This document shows positions 26,398 through 37,229 of a stretch of 64,000 bases of DNA, piece by piece. Origin of the DNA: Bryobacterales bacterium F-183. GTDB taxonomy: Bacteria; Acidobacteriota; Terriglobia; Bryobacterales; Bryobacteraceae. A program made the position numbers and the translations under genes. The stretch is from positions 2,108,001 through 2,172,000 of the forward strand of contig AP025252.1 of assembly GCA_016865505.2 (NCBI GenBank), in the 5' to 3' direction. Under the pieces are notes generated by a model. It did no database searches. It was not told the origin of the DNA and saw nothing but the letters and a program-made list of their open reading frames with translations. Numbering within the stretch: position 1 is the first letter of the stretch; each line of letters starts with the position of its first letter.

Positions 26398-28410
26398 CCT
26401 GTTCATCCCAGCGGGCGTTGCTGGAGACGATTGTTTCGGGTCGATACGCGCGGCGTACGGCGTCTTCAGGTACTGGGTCGCCGGCGCCGTTGACGGGGCT
26501 CGCGAGAATCAGGCGCGTCTTCATCGTGGTGGCAATGTGCGGGAGATCGGTCTCGAGCAGGATGCCGGGGGCGAAGTTCGAGAAGGGCTCTTTGTAGTCA
26601 TCTGTAGTGAGGAGACTGGCCCAGGAGATGAGGCCTCGGGTGAGCTGTAGCGTTTCGATGCGGGGTTCGAGGGCGGTGGCGCAGAGCGCGGGTACGCACA
26701 TGCTGCCGTAGGCTGCCATCGTCAGTTTGGTGCTGGGGAAGGCTAGGATGACGGCGAGGATGTCCGTGATGCGCTGGCTGAGCAAGGGGCGGTTCAACAT
26801 CAAAGATGCCCAGGCGTAGCTTTCGTCGTTGGTGTGATTGCGGCTGTAGTTGGCGTGCCCGGGCGCGGCCTCTGGCGTGAGTTCACCAATGCCGCGGACA
26901 TCGAAGGCGAGCACGTTGGCCTTGCCGGAGGCGGCGATGTTCTGGCAGAGTTCCCCCTCGCGCCAGGTGCGGGTACGGCCGGCGGGATGCAGCAGAAGGA
27001 TGGTGCGGCCGGGGTCTTTGCCGAGAGGGCGGAAGTGGTACGCGGGCAGCAGTACGCCGGGTTCGGAGGGGATGTCCAAGGTTTCGATGGTGCAGCGTTC
27101 GCCGCGTTCGCGTGCGATGACGATGGGTGGTTTGGCTGGCGTCGCGACGATGCCGCCGAGCTTGGTTCGCAATGCCACGGGCGAGATGGGTTTGGGCGTA
27201 GGCGCCTGCATCGCGATGCGAGTGGGCTTGGGGATGCCGACTTCTAGGCTTTGGTCCGGCAGTGGCTTTACGGGCGGCTCTTCGAGGGTCGGGTTGGGCT
27301 TGGCGCCTTTGAGGTGGACTTCAAAGAAACGATAGATTTCGACGCGCATCGGATGCGAGAGCGCGTGGGGGAGTTGCGTGGTCTTCCACTGCAGGTTCGC
27401 GTCTGGCGCACCGAGGATCTTGTAAAAACGCTTGAGTTTTGCGAATTCCTCTTCGCCGCTTTCGATGTAGCGGGGCGAGTAGGTGCCGAACTCGTCGCGC
27501 GCGCTGGCGAGGACGAGTAGCGGCTTGGGGGCGATGGGGTAGAGCCAGTCCCAACGGTCAAAGCCGAGTTCCGCGCCGCCGATGATGTTTTGTTCGGCAT
27601 CGTCTGTGGAGCCGGGGGCGCGGTAGTTTTTGCAGGCGTAGTTTTCGGTGTTGCCGCTGGAGATGGCAGCGCAGGACAGGCGCGGGTCGACGGCGGCGAG
27701 GAGCATGCTGAGCGTACCGCCGCCGGATTGGCCGGTGGTGGCGAGACGGTTGCGGTCGACGAGCGGATGTTCGGCGAGGACATCGAGGGCACGGAAGGCG
27801 TCCCAAAGCTGGTAGCGGGTTGCGGTGTCGCCAGTGAGGAGCATCTGTCGGCCGGGGCGGGAGTGCTCTTCATCAGCGTCGCCAACGTGAAGGTACGTGC
27901 GTTCGCCTTGTCCCATGGGGTCGAAGGCGAGGACGAGGTAGCCGAGTTGGGCGAGGCCCTGGCAGCACTTCTGATAGGGTTCGGCCGCTTTGCCGTTCAG
28001 GGAGTGTCCCATCTGGAAGAGGACGCCGGGGTACGGGGGCTTGAACTTGGCTTGATCGGGGACGTAGAGGTTGACGGGGATGATGGTGCCGGGTCGGCTG
28101 GGGAAGCTGAACTTTTCAATGTGGAAGCCGGTGGCGGGGACCGTTTGTACTTCTTTGGGAATGCGGATGTCGGTTCGCGCGGGTGTGCCTCCGATGAGCT
28201 TCCAGAGTGTTTCTGTGGCCCACTTCTGGCGTTCTACGGCTTGCTGCGGTGTGGTGATTTTCGATAGCGCGAGGTTGCGGCGGTTGTAGGCTTCGAGCGC
28301 GAGCTTTTCGAGGAAGTTAGGAAGGGTTCGCGCGTAGGGCGGGGTTCGTGGCGCGGCGTTTATAGAAGCTGCGGCGGCGGAGAGGCCGAGGAGGAGGGAT
28401 TCGCGGCGTG

Positions 28411-28414
<4 letters not shown>
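26375..28414 (-). CDS. Secreted double-domain alpha/beta hydrolase (acetyl-xylan or glucuronoyl-esterase-like)
   Basis: A 679-residue protein with a twin-arginine-like leader (MTRRESLLLGLSAAAASINA). The first hydrolase domain (about residues 90-370) has an intact nucleophile motif TTGQSGGGTLSMLLAA, with a preceding acidic/oxyanion region VLAFDPMGQGERTYLHVGD. A second hydrolase-like domain (about 430-670) lacks a clear GxSxG (YGSMCVPAL is the nearest), so it may be inactive. Such proteins deacetylate or de-esterify plant polysaccharides. The start overlaps the AraC regulator stop by 4 bases (ATGA), so the two are probably one operon. Confidence 0.8.
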
Positions 28415-30435
<2,021 letters not shown>

Positions 30436-30438
30436 GCG

Positions 30439-31356
30439 ATGCAACGTCGAGGATTTCTTGCGGGTTTGGGTGCGTCGTCGAGCTTGTTTGCGCAGACGGG
30501 CGCTGAGCTGCCGAAGGTATCGTTTGGACGTACGGGGGTACGCGTGAGCCGTATCGCGCAGGGTGGGGCTCGCATGGATCTGCATCCGGATGTCGCTACG
30601 GCGGCGGCGTATGTTCGCAAGGTCTACGAGTTGGGGATCACGTACTTTGATTGCGCACGGCTGTACTGGGATGGGAAGGCTGAGGAAGCGTACGGGATTG
30701 GGCTGCAGGGTGTACGGAAGAATGTTTTTCTGACGACGAAGTCTCCGAAGCGGACGGCGAAGGGTGCGATGGAGGATCTGGAGATCTCATTGCGTCTGCT
30801 GAAGACCGACTATGTCGATTTATGGCAGATTCATGCGGTGCAGGATCGCAAGGACATCGATGGAATTTTGAGTCCTGGCGGTGCGCTGGAGGCTTTTCTT
30901 GCTGCGAAGAAGGCCGGGAAGTGCCGGTTCATTGGGTTTACGGGGCATTTTGATCCGGCGGCGCATACCGCTTTGCTGAAGGCGTACGGCGAGTGGGATA
31001 CCGTGATGCTGCCGGTGCATGCGGCGGATCGGAGTTACCTCAGCTTTGAGGCGGATCCGTTGCCGGTGGCTGCGGAGAAGGGTATCGGGGTGCAGGCGAT
31101 CAAGGTGTTTGGCAAGGCGCACCTGTTGCGGTCGTTGAGTCCTTCGGATTGCCTGCGGTACGCGCTGAGCCAACCTGGGGTGCATGTGGCGATTTGTGGC
31201 GCGGCAACGCAGGGGCAGATGGAAGATAACATCCGTGTGGCTAGCGCATTCCGGCCGATGGGTGCTTATGAGATAGCGGATGTACGGAAGCGGGCGGGTA
31301 CTGGCGCGGGCGTTGTGACTGGACCCGGTCTGGAGTACTGGAAGAAGCGGGTGTAA
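30439..31356 (+). CDS. Exported aldo/keto reductase with twin-arginine-like leader
   Basis: A 305-residue AKR with the leader MQRRGFLAGLGASSSLFAQ. The four catalytic residues appear intact: Asp and Tyr in YFDCARLYWDG, Lys in LTTKSPK and His in WQIHAVQ. The AKR fold continues to the C-terminus (VHVAICGAATQGQMEDNIRVASAF). Exported AKRs with such leaders are frequent in Acidobacteriota and Planctomycetota. If Tat transports it, the cofactor would be loaded in the cytoplasm before export, as the Tat route allows. It is co-directional with the first AKR, and a hairpin follows its stop. Confidence 0.9.
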   Translation: MQRRGFLAGLGASSSLFAQTGAELPKVSFGRTGVRVSRIAQGGARMDLHPDVATAAAYVRKVYELGITYFDCARLYWDGKAEEAYGIGLQGVRKNVFLTTKSPKRTAKGAMEDLEISLRLLKTDYVDLWQIHAVQDRKDIDGILSPGGALEAFLAAKKAGKCRFIGFTGHFDPAAHTALLKAYGEWDTVMLPVHAADRSYLSFEADPLPVAAEKGIGVQAIKVFGKAHLLRSLSPSDCLRYALSQPGVHVAICGAATQGQMEDNIRVASAFRPMGAYEIADVRKRAGTGAGVVTGPGLEYWKKRV

Positions 31357-31360
31357 ATGC

Positions 31361-31390
31361 GAAAGCCCCGGGTTGCTGCCGGGGCCTTCG
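31361..31390. terminator. Terminator-like hairpin between convergent genes
   Basis: GCCCCGG (31365-31371) pairs with CCGGGGC (31379-31385), flanked by AAA and CTT. The T-run is short on both strands, so efficiency is uncertain. Confidence 0.6.
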
Positions 31391-31411
31391 TAATGGTGCG
31401 GATTGCCCGAA

Positions 31412-31732
31412 CTAGCCGCGGGCGGCGTAGGAGGCCTGGAGCGCTTCCTTACCGTCGCGAACGGCGGCGGCGACGCGGGTGGCTTCAGTGTTGAGCTTGT
31501 CTACCGTTTGGTTGACCTTGTCCTGTACGGTGGCCTTGGCTCCGGCCAGTTTTTCACCCGCGGTGTGGGTGATTTCATTGGCCTGCTCCATCGCCTTTTC
31601 GCGCAGGTCATGACCGGCGCTGCGTAGACGGCGGCGGGTGTCCGAGCCGGACGCGGGAGCGTAGAGCATCGCAATCGCCGCGCCTACCATGGCACCGGCA
31701 AAAAATCCCATACATGCTTCACGATTTGTCAT
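31412..31732 (-). CDS. YtxH domain-containing membrane protein
   Basis: A 106-residue protein with one membrane segment (GFFAGAMVGAAIAMLYAPASG, residues about 9-29, split here as GFFAGAMVGAAIAML then YAPASG) directly followed by the YtxH pattern SDTRRRLRSAGHDLREKA and a long amphipathic helix. YtxH proteins are small stress-linked envelope proteins of unknown mechanism. A good AGGAG ribosome site precedes the ATG. It lies 30 bases downstream of dps in the same direction, so a dps-ytxH operon is likely. Confidence 0.88.
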   Translation of the reverse strand: MTNREACMGFFAGAMVGAAIAMLYAPASGSDTRRRLRSAGHDLREKAMEQANEITHTAGEKLAGAKATVQDKVNQTVDKLNTEATRVAAAVRDGKEALQASYAARG

Positions 31733-31762
31733 TGGTTTGTTCTCCTAAGGAATGAATGCAAA

Positions 31763-32323
31763 CTAGGCAGCCGACTGAGAGGCGGCAGCCTTTTTGTTGT
31801 TGTTGGTTAAAGTCTCCGCTTCCGGGGATACGACCACGATGTGGGATTCGATCATCCACATGCTCTTGTCGATTTCGCCGCAGATGCGCGTCAAAATGTC
31901 CTGGGTGACGGGGTCTTCTGCTTCTTCCGCGTCTTCAATGCCGTCGAGGAGGAGTTTTTCGTACTCGCCGAGGCTCTGGGAGAGGCGGCGGACATGGTCC
32001 TCACCCGAGGCAATTTGCAAATCGTACTCGTTTAGTTTGCTGGCGGAAGCGCCTTGACGGAGGGTTCCGGATACGGCGAAGCCCAACTGCCCGGCGCGCT
32101 CGGCGATTTCGTCGCCATGTTCGACGGTTTGTTCGGCCAGTTTGTCGAAAAGTTCATGCAAGGTTAAGAAATGCGGGCCACGGATGTTCCAATGCGCCTG
32201 TTTGGCGTGGCTGTGAAGGTCTAACGTGCTGGCGAGGAGACCGTTAAGGAGGTCCGCCATCTTTTTGCGAGTGTCGGGGGGCAGTGCAATGTGTGTGCTA
32301 GCTACAGATTTCGATTTCGCCAT
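31763..32323 (-). CDS. dps: Dps family DNA-protecting ferritin
   Basis: A 186-residue protein of the Dps/ferritin-like family. The dinuclear ferroxidase residues at the dimer interface are intact: His in LHSHAKQAHWNIRGPHF, His and Asp in LHELFDKLAEQTVEHGDEIAERAGQLG. Dps forms a 12-subunit shell that stores iron using hydrogen peroxide and shields DNA in starvation. ATG 32323 follows an AAAAAGG ribosome site; the much longer frame upstream is not protein-like. The C-terminal tail carries Asn/Lys residues (NNNKKAA). Stress genes and a sigma-54 activator surround it. Confidence 0.95.
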   Translation of the reverse strand: MAKSKSVASTHIALPPDTRKKMADLLNGLLASTLDLHSHAKQAHWNIRGPHFLTLHELFDKLAEQTVEHGDEIAERAGQLGFAVSGTLRQGASASKLNEYDLQIASGEDHVRRLSQSLGEYEKLLLDGIEDAEEAEDPVTQDILTRICGEIDKSMWMIESHIVVVSPEAETLTNNNKKAAASQSAA

Positions 32324-32483
32324 GCCTTTTTGAGTGCACGCTGGATGCCAACGTGAATCAACGTTCCGGAATACGCCAAAGTGTTGAAGATCTTGCAGTT
32401 TTGTGACGGGCAAAGGGAGGGGGCCGCGAAACGGTCTGTGTTTTGGTGACTCCATAGGAAAAAACGCTACGATTGGAGACTGA

Positions 32484-33908
32484 ATGCGCGTCCTTATTGT
32501 CGATGACGAGAGTGCCCACCGCGAATACCTCGCGGAAGTGGTGAAAAACTGGGGGTTTGAGATACAAACCGCCGGCGATGGAGAAGAAGCTCTGTCGCTG
32601 ATGAACAACTCGTCGTTCGACATCCTTTTGTCCGACTTGATGATGCCCAAGATGGACGGTTTTGAGCTGTTGCGCCGTCTGCGAGTGCAGGGTACGCTGC
32701 CGCCTGCCATCCTGATGACGGCGTTTGGAAGCCTCGAAAAAGCCTTACATACGATCCATGAGTTGGATGGGTTTTGGTTTCTGGAGAAGCCGATTGATTT
32801 GACGGCGCTGGAGCTGTTGTTGAAGCGGGCGGGCGCGCACCGGCGGCTGGCGATTGAGAATGAAGAGCTGAAGCGACAACTGTCGTTTACCGGCGTACTG
32901 GGCAATCTTGTTGGTCAGGCAGCGGCGATGCAGGAAGTGTTCGCGATGATCCGGCAGGTGGCTCCAACATCGGCGGCGGTGCTGATTACCGGCGAGAGCG
33001 GTACAGGTAAAGAACTGGTGGCGCGGGCTCTGCATTCGAATAGCCGGCGGGCGCAGGGTCCTTTTGTGGCGATCAACTGTGCGGCGCTGCCGGAAGCGTT
33101 GATTGAGAGCGAGCTGTTTGGGCATGAGAAAGGTGCGTTTACAGGCGCGGTAGAACGGCGGGCCGGCGCGATGGAGAATGCGCAGGGCGGGACGTTGTTT
33201 CTGGATGAGTTGGGCGAGATGCCGATGGCGATGCAGGCGAAGTTGCTGCGTGTGCTGGAGGATCTGCGGTTCCGGCGGATTGGCGGCAAGGTGGAGATCC
33301 AGGCGGATGTCCGCATTATCGCGGCAACGAATCGCGACCCGCTGAAGGCGATTAAAGAAGGGAAGCTGCGCGAGGATCTGTACTACCGGTTGAACGTGTT
33401 CCAGATCCATCTGCCGCCGCTTCGGGAACGCAAGGAAGATATTCCGCTGATTGTGGACGCGATGCTGGTGATGATGAATCGCAAGCATGAGACGCGGGTG
33501 CCGAGTGCGAGTCCTGCATTTTTGGAGGCCCTGGCGTCGCTGCCTTGGGAAGGCAATGTGCGCGAGTTGCGCAACGTTGTGGAGCGCGCGGTGATCATTG
33601 CTGGTGACATTCCGCTGGATCCTCGGCATATCGGGCACGGGTACCGGAAGCCGGTGGCCGCGGCTGAGCCGAAGCCCGAGCGTACGGAAGCGGCAGAGCC
33701 TGCGGGTCGTGTTGGTGTGGATGTCGGGATGACGATCGATGAGGCGGAGCGGCTGTTGATTGAAGCGACGCTGGGGCATACGGGTAACAACAAGACTCGT
33801 GCGGCGTCGATTTTGGGGATTTCCACCAAGACATTGCATGTGAAGCTGCGGCAATACCGTTTGGATGAGGAAAACGCAGCGGGTGAGGAAGAGGCGGTAG
33901 ATGCCTAG
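32484..33908 (+). CDS. Sigma-54-dependent NtrC-family response regulator
   Basis: A 474-residue regulator with three domains. Residues 1-120 are a receiver (VDDES; phospho-acceptor Asp51 in LLSDLMMPKMDG; Lys in FLEKPIDL). The AAA+ domain covers about 140-380 with Walker A GESGTGKE, the sigma-54 contact loop GAFTGA, Walker B GGTLFLDELGE and the GNVRELRN sensor. A Fis-type helix-turn-helix ends the protein (NKTRAASILGISTKTLHVKLRQY). It activates transcription by sigma-54 RNA polymerase. The following kinase gene overlaps it by 8 bases and is its likely partner. Sigma-54-type promoters found elsewhere in the window are candidate targets. Confidence 0.96.
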   Translation: MRVLIVDDESAHREYLAEVVKNWGFEIQTAGDGEEALSLMNNSSFDILLSDLMMPKMDGFELLRRLRVQGTLPPAILMTAFGSLEKALHTIHELDGFWFLEKPIDLTALELLLKRAGAHRRLAIENEELKRQLSFTGVLGNLVGQAAAMQEVFAMIRQVAPTSAAVLITGESGTGKELVARALHSNSRRAQGPFVAINCAALPEALIESELFGHEKGAFTGAVERRAGAMENAQGGTLFLDELGEMPMAMQAKLLRVLEDLRFRRIGGKVEIQADVRIIAATNRDPLKAIKEGKLREDLYYRLNVFQIHLPPLRERKEDIPLIVDAMLVMMNRKHETRVPSASPAFLEALASLPWEGNVRELRNVVERAVIIAGDIPLDPRHIGHGYRKPVAAAEPKPERTEAAEPAGRVGVDVGMTIDEAERLLIEATLGHTGNNKTRAASILGISTKTLHVKLRQYRLDEENAAGEEEAVDA

Positions 33909-34596
33909 CCAGGGAGAGATGGCGGGATGTCAAAGTTTTGTTCATGCGTTCGCGCATGACTTGCGGCAGCATCTGCGAGCCATCTCAGTGGCGACCCAAC
34001 GGATTCAGAGGCAGGCGGGCGCGGGGTTGGATCCGGCGATCGCGGAGCGGCTGGATGAGGTTCTGGCGGCGACCATTCGGCAGGATCAACTGATCTCGAG
34101 CGCGGTGGATTATGGTGAGGCGAGCGAAGTTCCGACAGGGAGCCTGATGCCTTTGCCGCTGGTGTTGCAGACTGCATGTTTACGTATCGAGGAGTTCCGT
34201 AAGGAGCGCGAAGGTACGATTCAGTTGGAAAGTAGCGCGATTCCGGCGGTGAAGATACCGGCGGCGCTGGCCAAGGCGTTCGAGAAGATTATGCACAACG
34301 GGATGAAGTTTTCACCCGTGGGTACGGCGCCGGTGATTTCGATTGCGGCTGCGAGCGAGGAACCGGGGTCGGTGCGGATCACGTTTGCCGATCAGGGATT
34401 GGGGATTGACGAAGCGTACCGCGAGCGTGTGTTTGAGCCCTTTCAGAAGCTGCTGCCAAGTGAGTATCCGGGAAGCGGCATGGGACTTTCGATCGCGCAG
34501 CGGATGATTGCCGCCGTTGGAGGTACGATTGCGATCGCGGCGAATCCGGCCAGTGCGTCGGGTGTCGTGGTGACAGTTGACGTGCCCTGTCAGTAG
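33901..34596 (+). CDS. Soluble histidine kinase without a sensor domain
   Basis: A 231-residue kinase. The phospho-accepting His19 is in FAHDLRQHLRAIS, and the ATP-binding part keeps recognisable boxes: N-box KIMHNGMKFSP, G1 FADQGLGID, F-box VFEPFQK and G2 GSGMGLSIAQRMI. There is no transmembrane segment, PAS or GAF domain; the protein is little more than a dimerisation helix pair and the catalytic core. It overlaps the NtrC-family gene by 8 bases and probably phosphorylates it. The input signal must come from another protein or from an intrinsic property of the core. A strong terminator follows. Confidence 0.9.
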   Translation: MPSQGEMAGCQSFVHAFAHDLRQHLRAISVATQRIQRQAGAGLDPAIAERLDEVLAATIRQDQLISSAVDYGEASEVPTGSLMPLPLVLQTACLRIEEFRKEREGTIQLESSAIPAVKIPAALAKAFEKIMHNGMKFSPVGTAPVISIAAASEEPGSVRITFADQGLGIDEAYRERVFEPFQKLLPSEYPGSGMGLSIAQRMIAAVGGTIAIAANPASASGVVVTVDVPCQ

Positions 34597-34618
34597 CGAA
34601 GTTGTCTGGAGAGTACGA

Positions 34619-34662
34619 AAGCCGCATCGGCGCCCTTTGTGAGGCAACCGATGCGGCTTTGT
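34619..34662. terminator. Rho-independent terminator between convergent genes
   Basis: GCCGCATCGG (34621-34630) pairs perfectly with CCGATGCGGC (34648-34657), flanked by AAA on the left and TTTGT on the right. It can serve the kinase gene and the convergent OmpA-family gene. Confidence 0.85.
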
Positions 34663-34687
34663 CGTTGGTACTTGTCGCGGTGCGAGG

Positions 34688-36463
34688 TTACTGCGCGCCG
34701 CTGGGAGTTTCCGGCGTGTTGATGATGGAGCCGCTCACGACCAGTTCTACACGGCGGTTCTGCTGACGGCCAGCGGCGGTGTTGTTATCCGCCACGGGAC
34801 GCGAGTAACCGAAACCTTGCGACGTGATCGAGTTGGCGTCGATGCCCTGGGAGACAAGGTACTTGCGGACTTCATCCGCACGCTGTTCGGAGAGGCGTTG
34901 GTTGAGAGCCATGCCGCCAGTGTTGTCGGTGTGGCCTTCCACTTCCAGCTTGAGGCCGGGGTGGGCGAGGACGATGCCGGCGATTTTGGCGAGCTTTTCA
35001 CGAGCGCCGGAGCGGAGCGTGTACTTTCCGGTGTCAAAGAGAACATCGGACATGTTGACAATCAAGCCGCGGGCGGATTCACGAGTGGCGAGGATGAGAT
35101 TGAACTGGCGAACCAGTTCCTGACGGACCCGGGTGCGTTCGGCATCGGCGCGCTGGGCTTCTTCACGGGCCTTGGCGGCTGCTGCTTCGAGTTCGCGCTG
35201 GCGGGCTTCCGCTTCTGCACGCTGGCGAGCCATGTCGGCTTCAAAGGCGCGCTGCTTGGCTTCGTTTTCTGCACGTACGCGAGCCGCTTCCGCTTCCATC
35301 TGCTGTTGCTTCATACGTTCGGCTTCGAGATTGGCGGTAGCGATACGGTTGCGTTCGGCTTCGAGGGCAAGCTCGCGTTCCTTTGCTGCAAGAGCGACTG
35401 CTGCCTGTTGCTGCTGGAGGAGAGCGGCGCGTTCCGTTTCGAGCGCACGCTGCTGGGCTTCCATCTTGGCGCGCGTTTCCCGAGCCGCTTCCTGTTCGGC
35501 CAGGCGGCGCTGTTCGGCCTGACGGCGAGCGTCTTCTGTGAGTTGAGCTTCACGACGTTCCGCGGCGGCACGTTCGGCCTGCAACGCTTCTTCTTCGGCC
35601 TTACGGACAGAGATCAGGCGGGCGTCTTCGGCGAGCTGCGTAACGTGGCGGGCGAGGGTCTGCACGCGCTTCTTATCGGAGGAGGACTTCATGAACGCTT
35701 CGGCGTTCTGGAGGTCGACTTCCGCCTTCTGCATCGTGTCCGCGGCGTAGCGATAGGCGCCGGCGCTCTTGGCTACTGCCATTGCCTGGCGGGCTTCCAT
35801 AAGGTCCAGCGGGATGTTCTTGGCTTCGCTGAGACGGACGCGATCGGCCGGGGGCAGGTACTGCAGATAGCCACCGCGCTTGACGAGTTCGTATTTGGTT
35901 TCGATGGGCATAATGGTGCCCGAGGTGGTGCGGTCACCCTTGGTCTTGATAACCGCTTCCGCGACAACGTAATCGCTGGGCATGGTGACCGCATAATACG
36001 GTTCCGCGGTAACGATCATGCCGAAGCTTTGGAGTTCGGTGGCGGCCTGGAGGCGCGCATCATCGCCATCGATCATGAATTCACCAAGGTTCTGCGGGCG
36101 GCCTTCCGGCGTGATGGCCCAAAGAACGTAGGTCAAAAAGCCTTCGCCAATTTCAGAGGCGGGGCGCATCTTGTCGATGTACGCATCAATTTTTGTAGCG
36201 CCTGTTTTGCTGTCTACCTTAATTTCACCCTTCGCTTTGGGCGCGAGAGAGGTGCCTGCAATCTCCACAACGGTGGAGCCTTGACGGTGGTGGTAGTTGA
36301 TGGCTTTTGTGCTTCTGGAAACAACGTCCACGCGGAAAACCACGGGAGTTTGCTCGGTGTTGTTGTTATTGGTTTGTGCAAATGCCGACGGCGTTGTTAA
36401 GGTGCTCACTGCGAGCATCGCTGCCGGGACGAGAGTTCGGATAGAAGCTTGAAGTCGTACCAT
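34688..36463 (-). CDS. OmpA-family protein with long coiled coil
   Basis: A 591-residue envelope protein. A signal peptide covers residues 1-30 (ending SAFAQ). Residues 35-220 form a beta-rich domain I do not recognise. Between about 225 and 460 lies a long charged helix rich in Ala, Glu, Arg and Gln (repeated AERREAQ/RQAE patterns) that should form a coiled coil. The C-terminal OmpA-like domain (about 470-580) shows FDTGKYTLRSGAREKLAKIA, VEGHTDNTGG and GRQQNRRVELV. OmpA domains bind peptidoglycan; the coiled coil could span the periplasm. ATG 36463 gives the signal peptide; longer upstream codons read through the divergent promoter region. Confidence 0.9.
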   Translation of the reverse strand: MVRLQASIRTLVPAAMLAVSTLTTPSAFAQTNNNNTEQTPVVFRVDVVSRSTKAINYHHRQGSTVVEIAGTSLAPKAKGEIKVDSKTGATKIDAYIDKMRPASEIGEGFLTYVLWAITPEGRPQNLGEFMIDGDDARLQAATELQSFGMIVTAEPYYAVTMPSDYVVAEAVIKTKGDRTTSGTIMPIETKYELVKRGGYLQYLPPADRVRLSEAKNIPLDLMEARQAMAVAKSAGAYRYAADTMQKAEVDLQNAEAFMKSSSDKKRVQTLARHVTQLAEDARLISVRKAEEEALQAERAAAERREAQLTEDARRQAEQRRLAEQEAARETRAKMEAQQRALETERAALLQQQQAAVALAAKERELALEAERNRIATANLEAERMKQQQMEAEAARVRAENEAKQRAFEADMARQRAEAEARQRELEAAAAKAREEAQRADAERTRVRQELVRQFNLILATRESARGLIVNMSDVLFDTGKYTLRSGAREKLAKIAGIVLAHPGLKLEVEGHTDNTGGMALNQRLSEQRADEVRKYLVSQGIDANSITSQGFGYSRPVADNNTAAGRQQNRRVELVVSGSIINTPETPSGAQ

Positions 36464-36628
36464 GCCGCTTTGTATTGCACGCAGTTCGCCAATGTTTCGA
36501 ACGATTGTGAAGTCTTCTTTGTATATGCGGTTGCGCGATTGCGGAAAAGGCGGGCTAGTACTGGAAAAAATGTTTCGGCGCGGGTAAATTTGTCTGGTTC
36601 CCTCCAGAACAAGCAGGCTTGGTGAGTT

Positions 36629-36644
36629 TGGTACGACACTTGCA
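36629..36644 (+). promoter_or_regulatory. Probable sigma-54 promoter of the glycine-zipper gene
   Basis: TGGTACGACACTTGCA matches the sigma-54 consensus (TGGCACGnnnnTTGCA) at all defined positions except one C-to-T change, with correct GG-to-GC spacing. It lies 26 bases before ATG 36671. Confidence 0.5.
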
Positions 36645-36670
36645 GTTGACTGCTGCGAGGTTTGCTCACC

Positions 36671-37147
36671 ATGACACAACCGGTTTCCATTTGGGGCGTT
36701 TTTCCCAGCAGCGAAAGCGCGACGAAGGCATTGACCTTGCTGGAACGGTATGGCTTTCGCCAACCGCAGATCGCCATTGAAAAGACTTTTCAAAATGCTT
36801 TATCCCGTTTTGACTGGGAGCATGCACTGTACGTGCGGCTGCCTGAGGGAATTGTTACCGGGTTCGCTGCCGGTACGGTAATTGGTGGCGCGGCGGGCCT
36901 GATCGCGACCAAGGGTCAGGCACTGATGCTGCCGATGGCTTTGTTTTTGTTGCTCGGTATGGTGATGGGTACTGTTCTGGGCGCTTTGGTTGGATTGCTT
37001 TATGCGCGGGTTGAGCCTTGGCTTGGCAGTAGCGACAAGGATGAAGCGGCAGGTGAGTTTGCCGTGGGCGTACAGTGCGACAACCTGCAAAGCGAGGTGC
37101 AGGCGCGGAACGCTTTGGAAGAAGCGGGCGCTCGTTTGGTGCAGTAA
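36671..37147 (+). CDS. Glycine-zipper membrane protein, stress-type (paralogue A)
   Basis: A 158-residue protein. The N-terminal part (SIWGVFPSSESATKALTLLERYGFRQPQIAI) resembles the ferredoxin-like fold of general stress proteins that shift between sensing small distances along a helix. A glycine-rich double membrane segment follows at about 65-115 (GIVTGFAAGTVIGGAAGLI and MVMGTVLGALVGLLYA), and a cytosolic or periplasmic tail ends QARNALEEAGARLVQ. Its layout matches the gene at 59865-60317, including an FG/WGV start and an AR-x-x-L tail, so they are paralogues. Function is unknown. A sigma-54-like promoter precedes both copies. Confidence 0.8.
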   Translation: MTQPVSIWGVFPSSESATKALTLLERYGFRQPQIAIEKTFQNALSRFDWEHALYVRLPEGIVTGFAAGTVIGGAAGLIATKGQALMLPMALFLLLGMVMGTVLGALVGLLYARVEPWLGSSDKDEAAGEFAVGVQCDNLQSEVQARNALEEAGARLVQ

Positions 37148-37175
37148 AAGCGTCATGCTGCAGTGAAGTTTTGTT

Positions 37176-37191
37176 TGGCATGGAACGTGCT
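37176..37191 (+). promoter_or_regulatory. Possible sigma-54 promoter of the TPR gene
   Basis: TGGCATGGAACGTGCT has TGGCA and TGCT with correct spacing, but two non-consensus bases. It lies 38 bases before the TPR gene start. Confidence 0.35.
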
Positions 37192-37229
37192 GTTGTAGAA
37201 GAGCGTCCGAGAGTGGAGGGAGGAAAAAC

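Noticed and set aside
32335-32350. Sigma-54-like match on the minus strand before dps
   Set aside because: The predicted mRNA start would fall on the dps start codon, leaving no room for the AAAAAGG ribosome site.
36476-36491. Sigma-54-like match on the minus strand before the OmpA coiled-coil gene
   Set aside because: Weak halves (TGGCGA, GTGCA) and an mRNA start only about 3 bases before the ATG.
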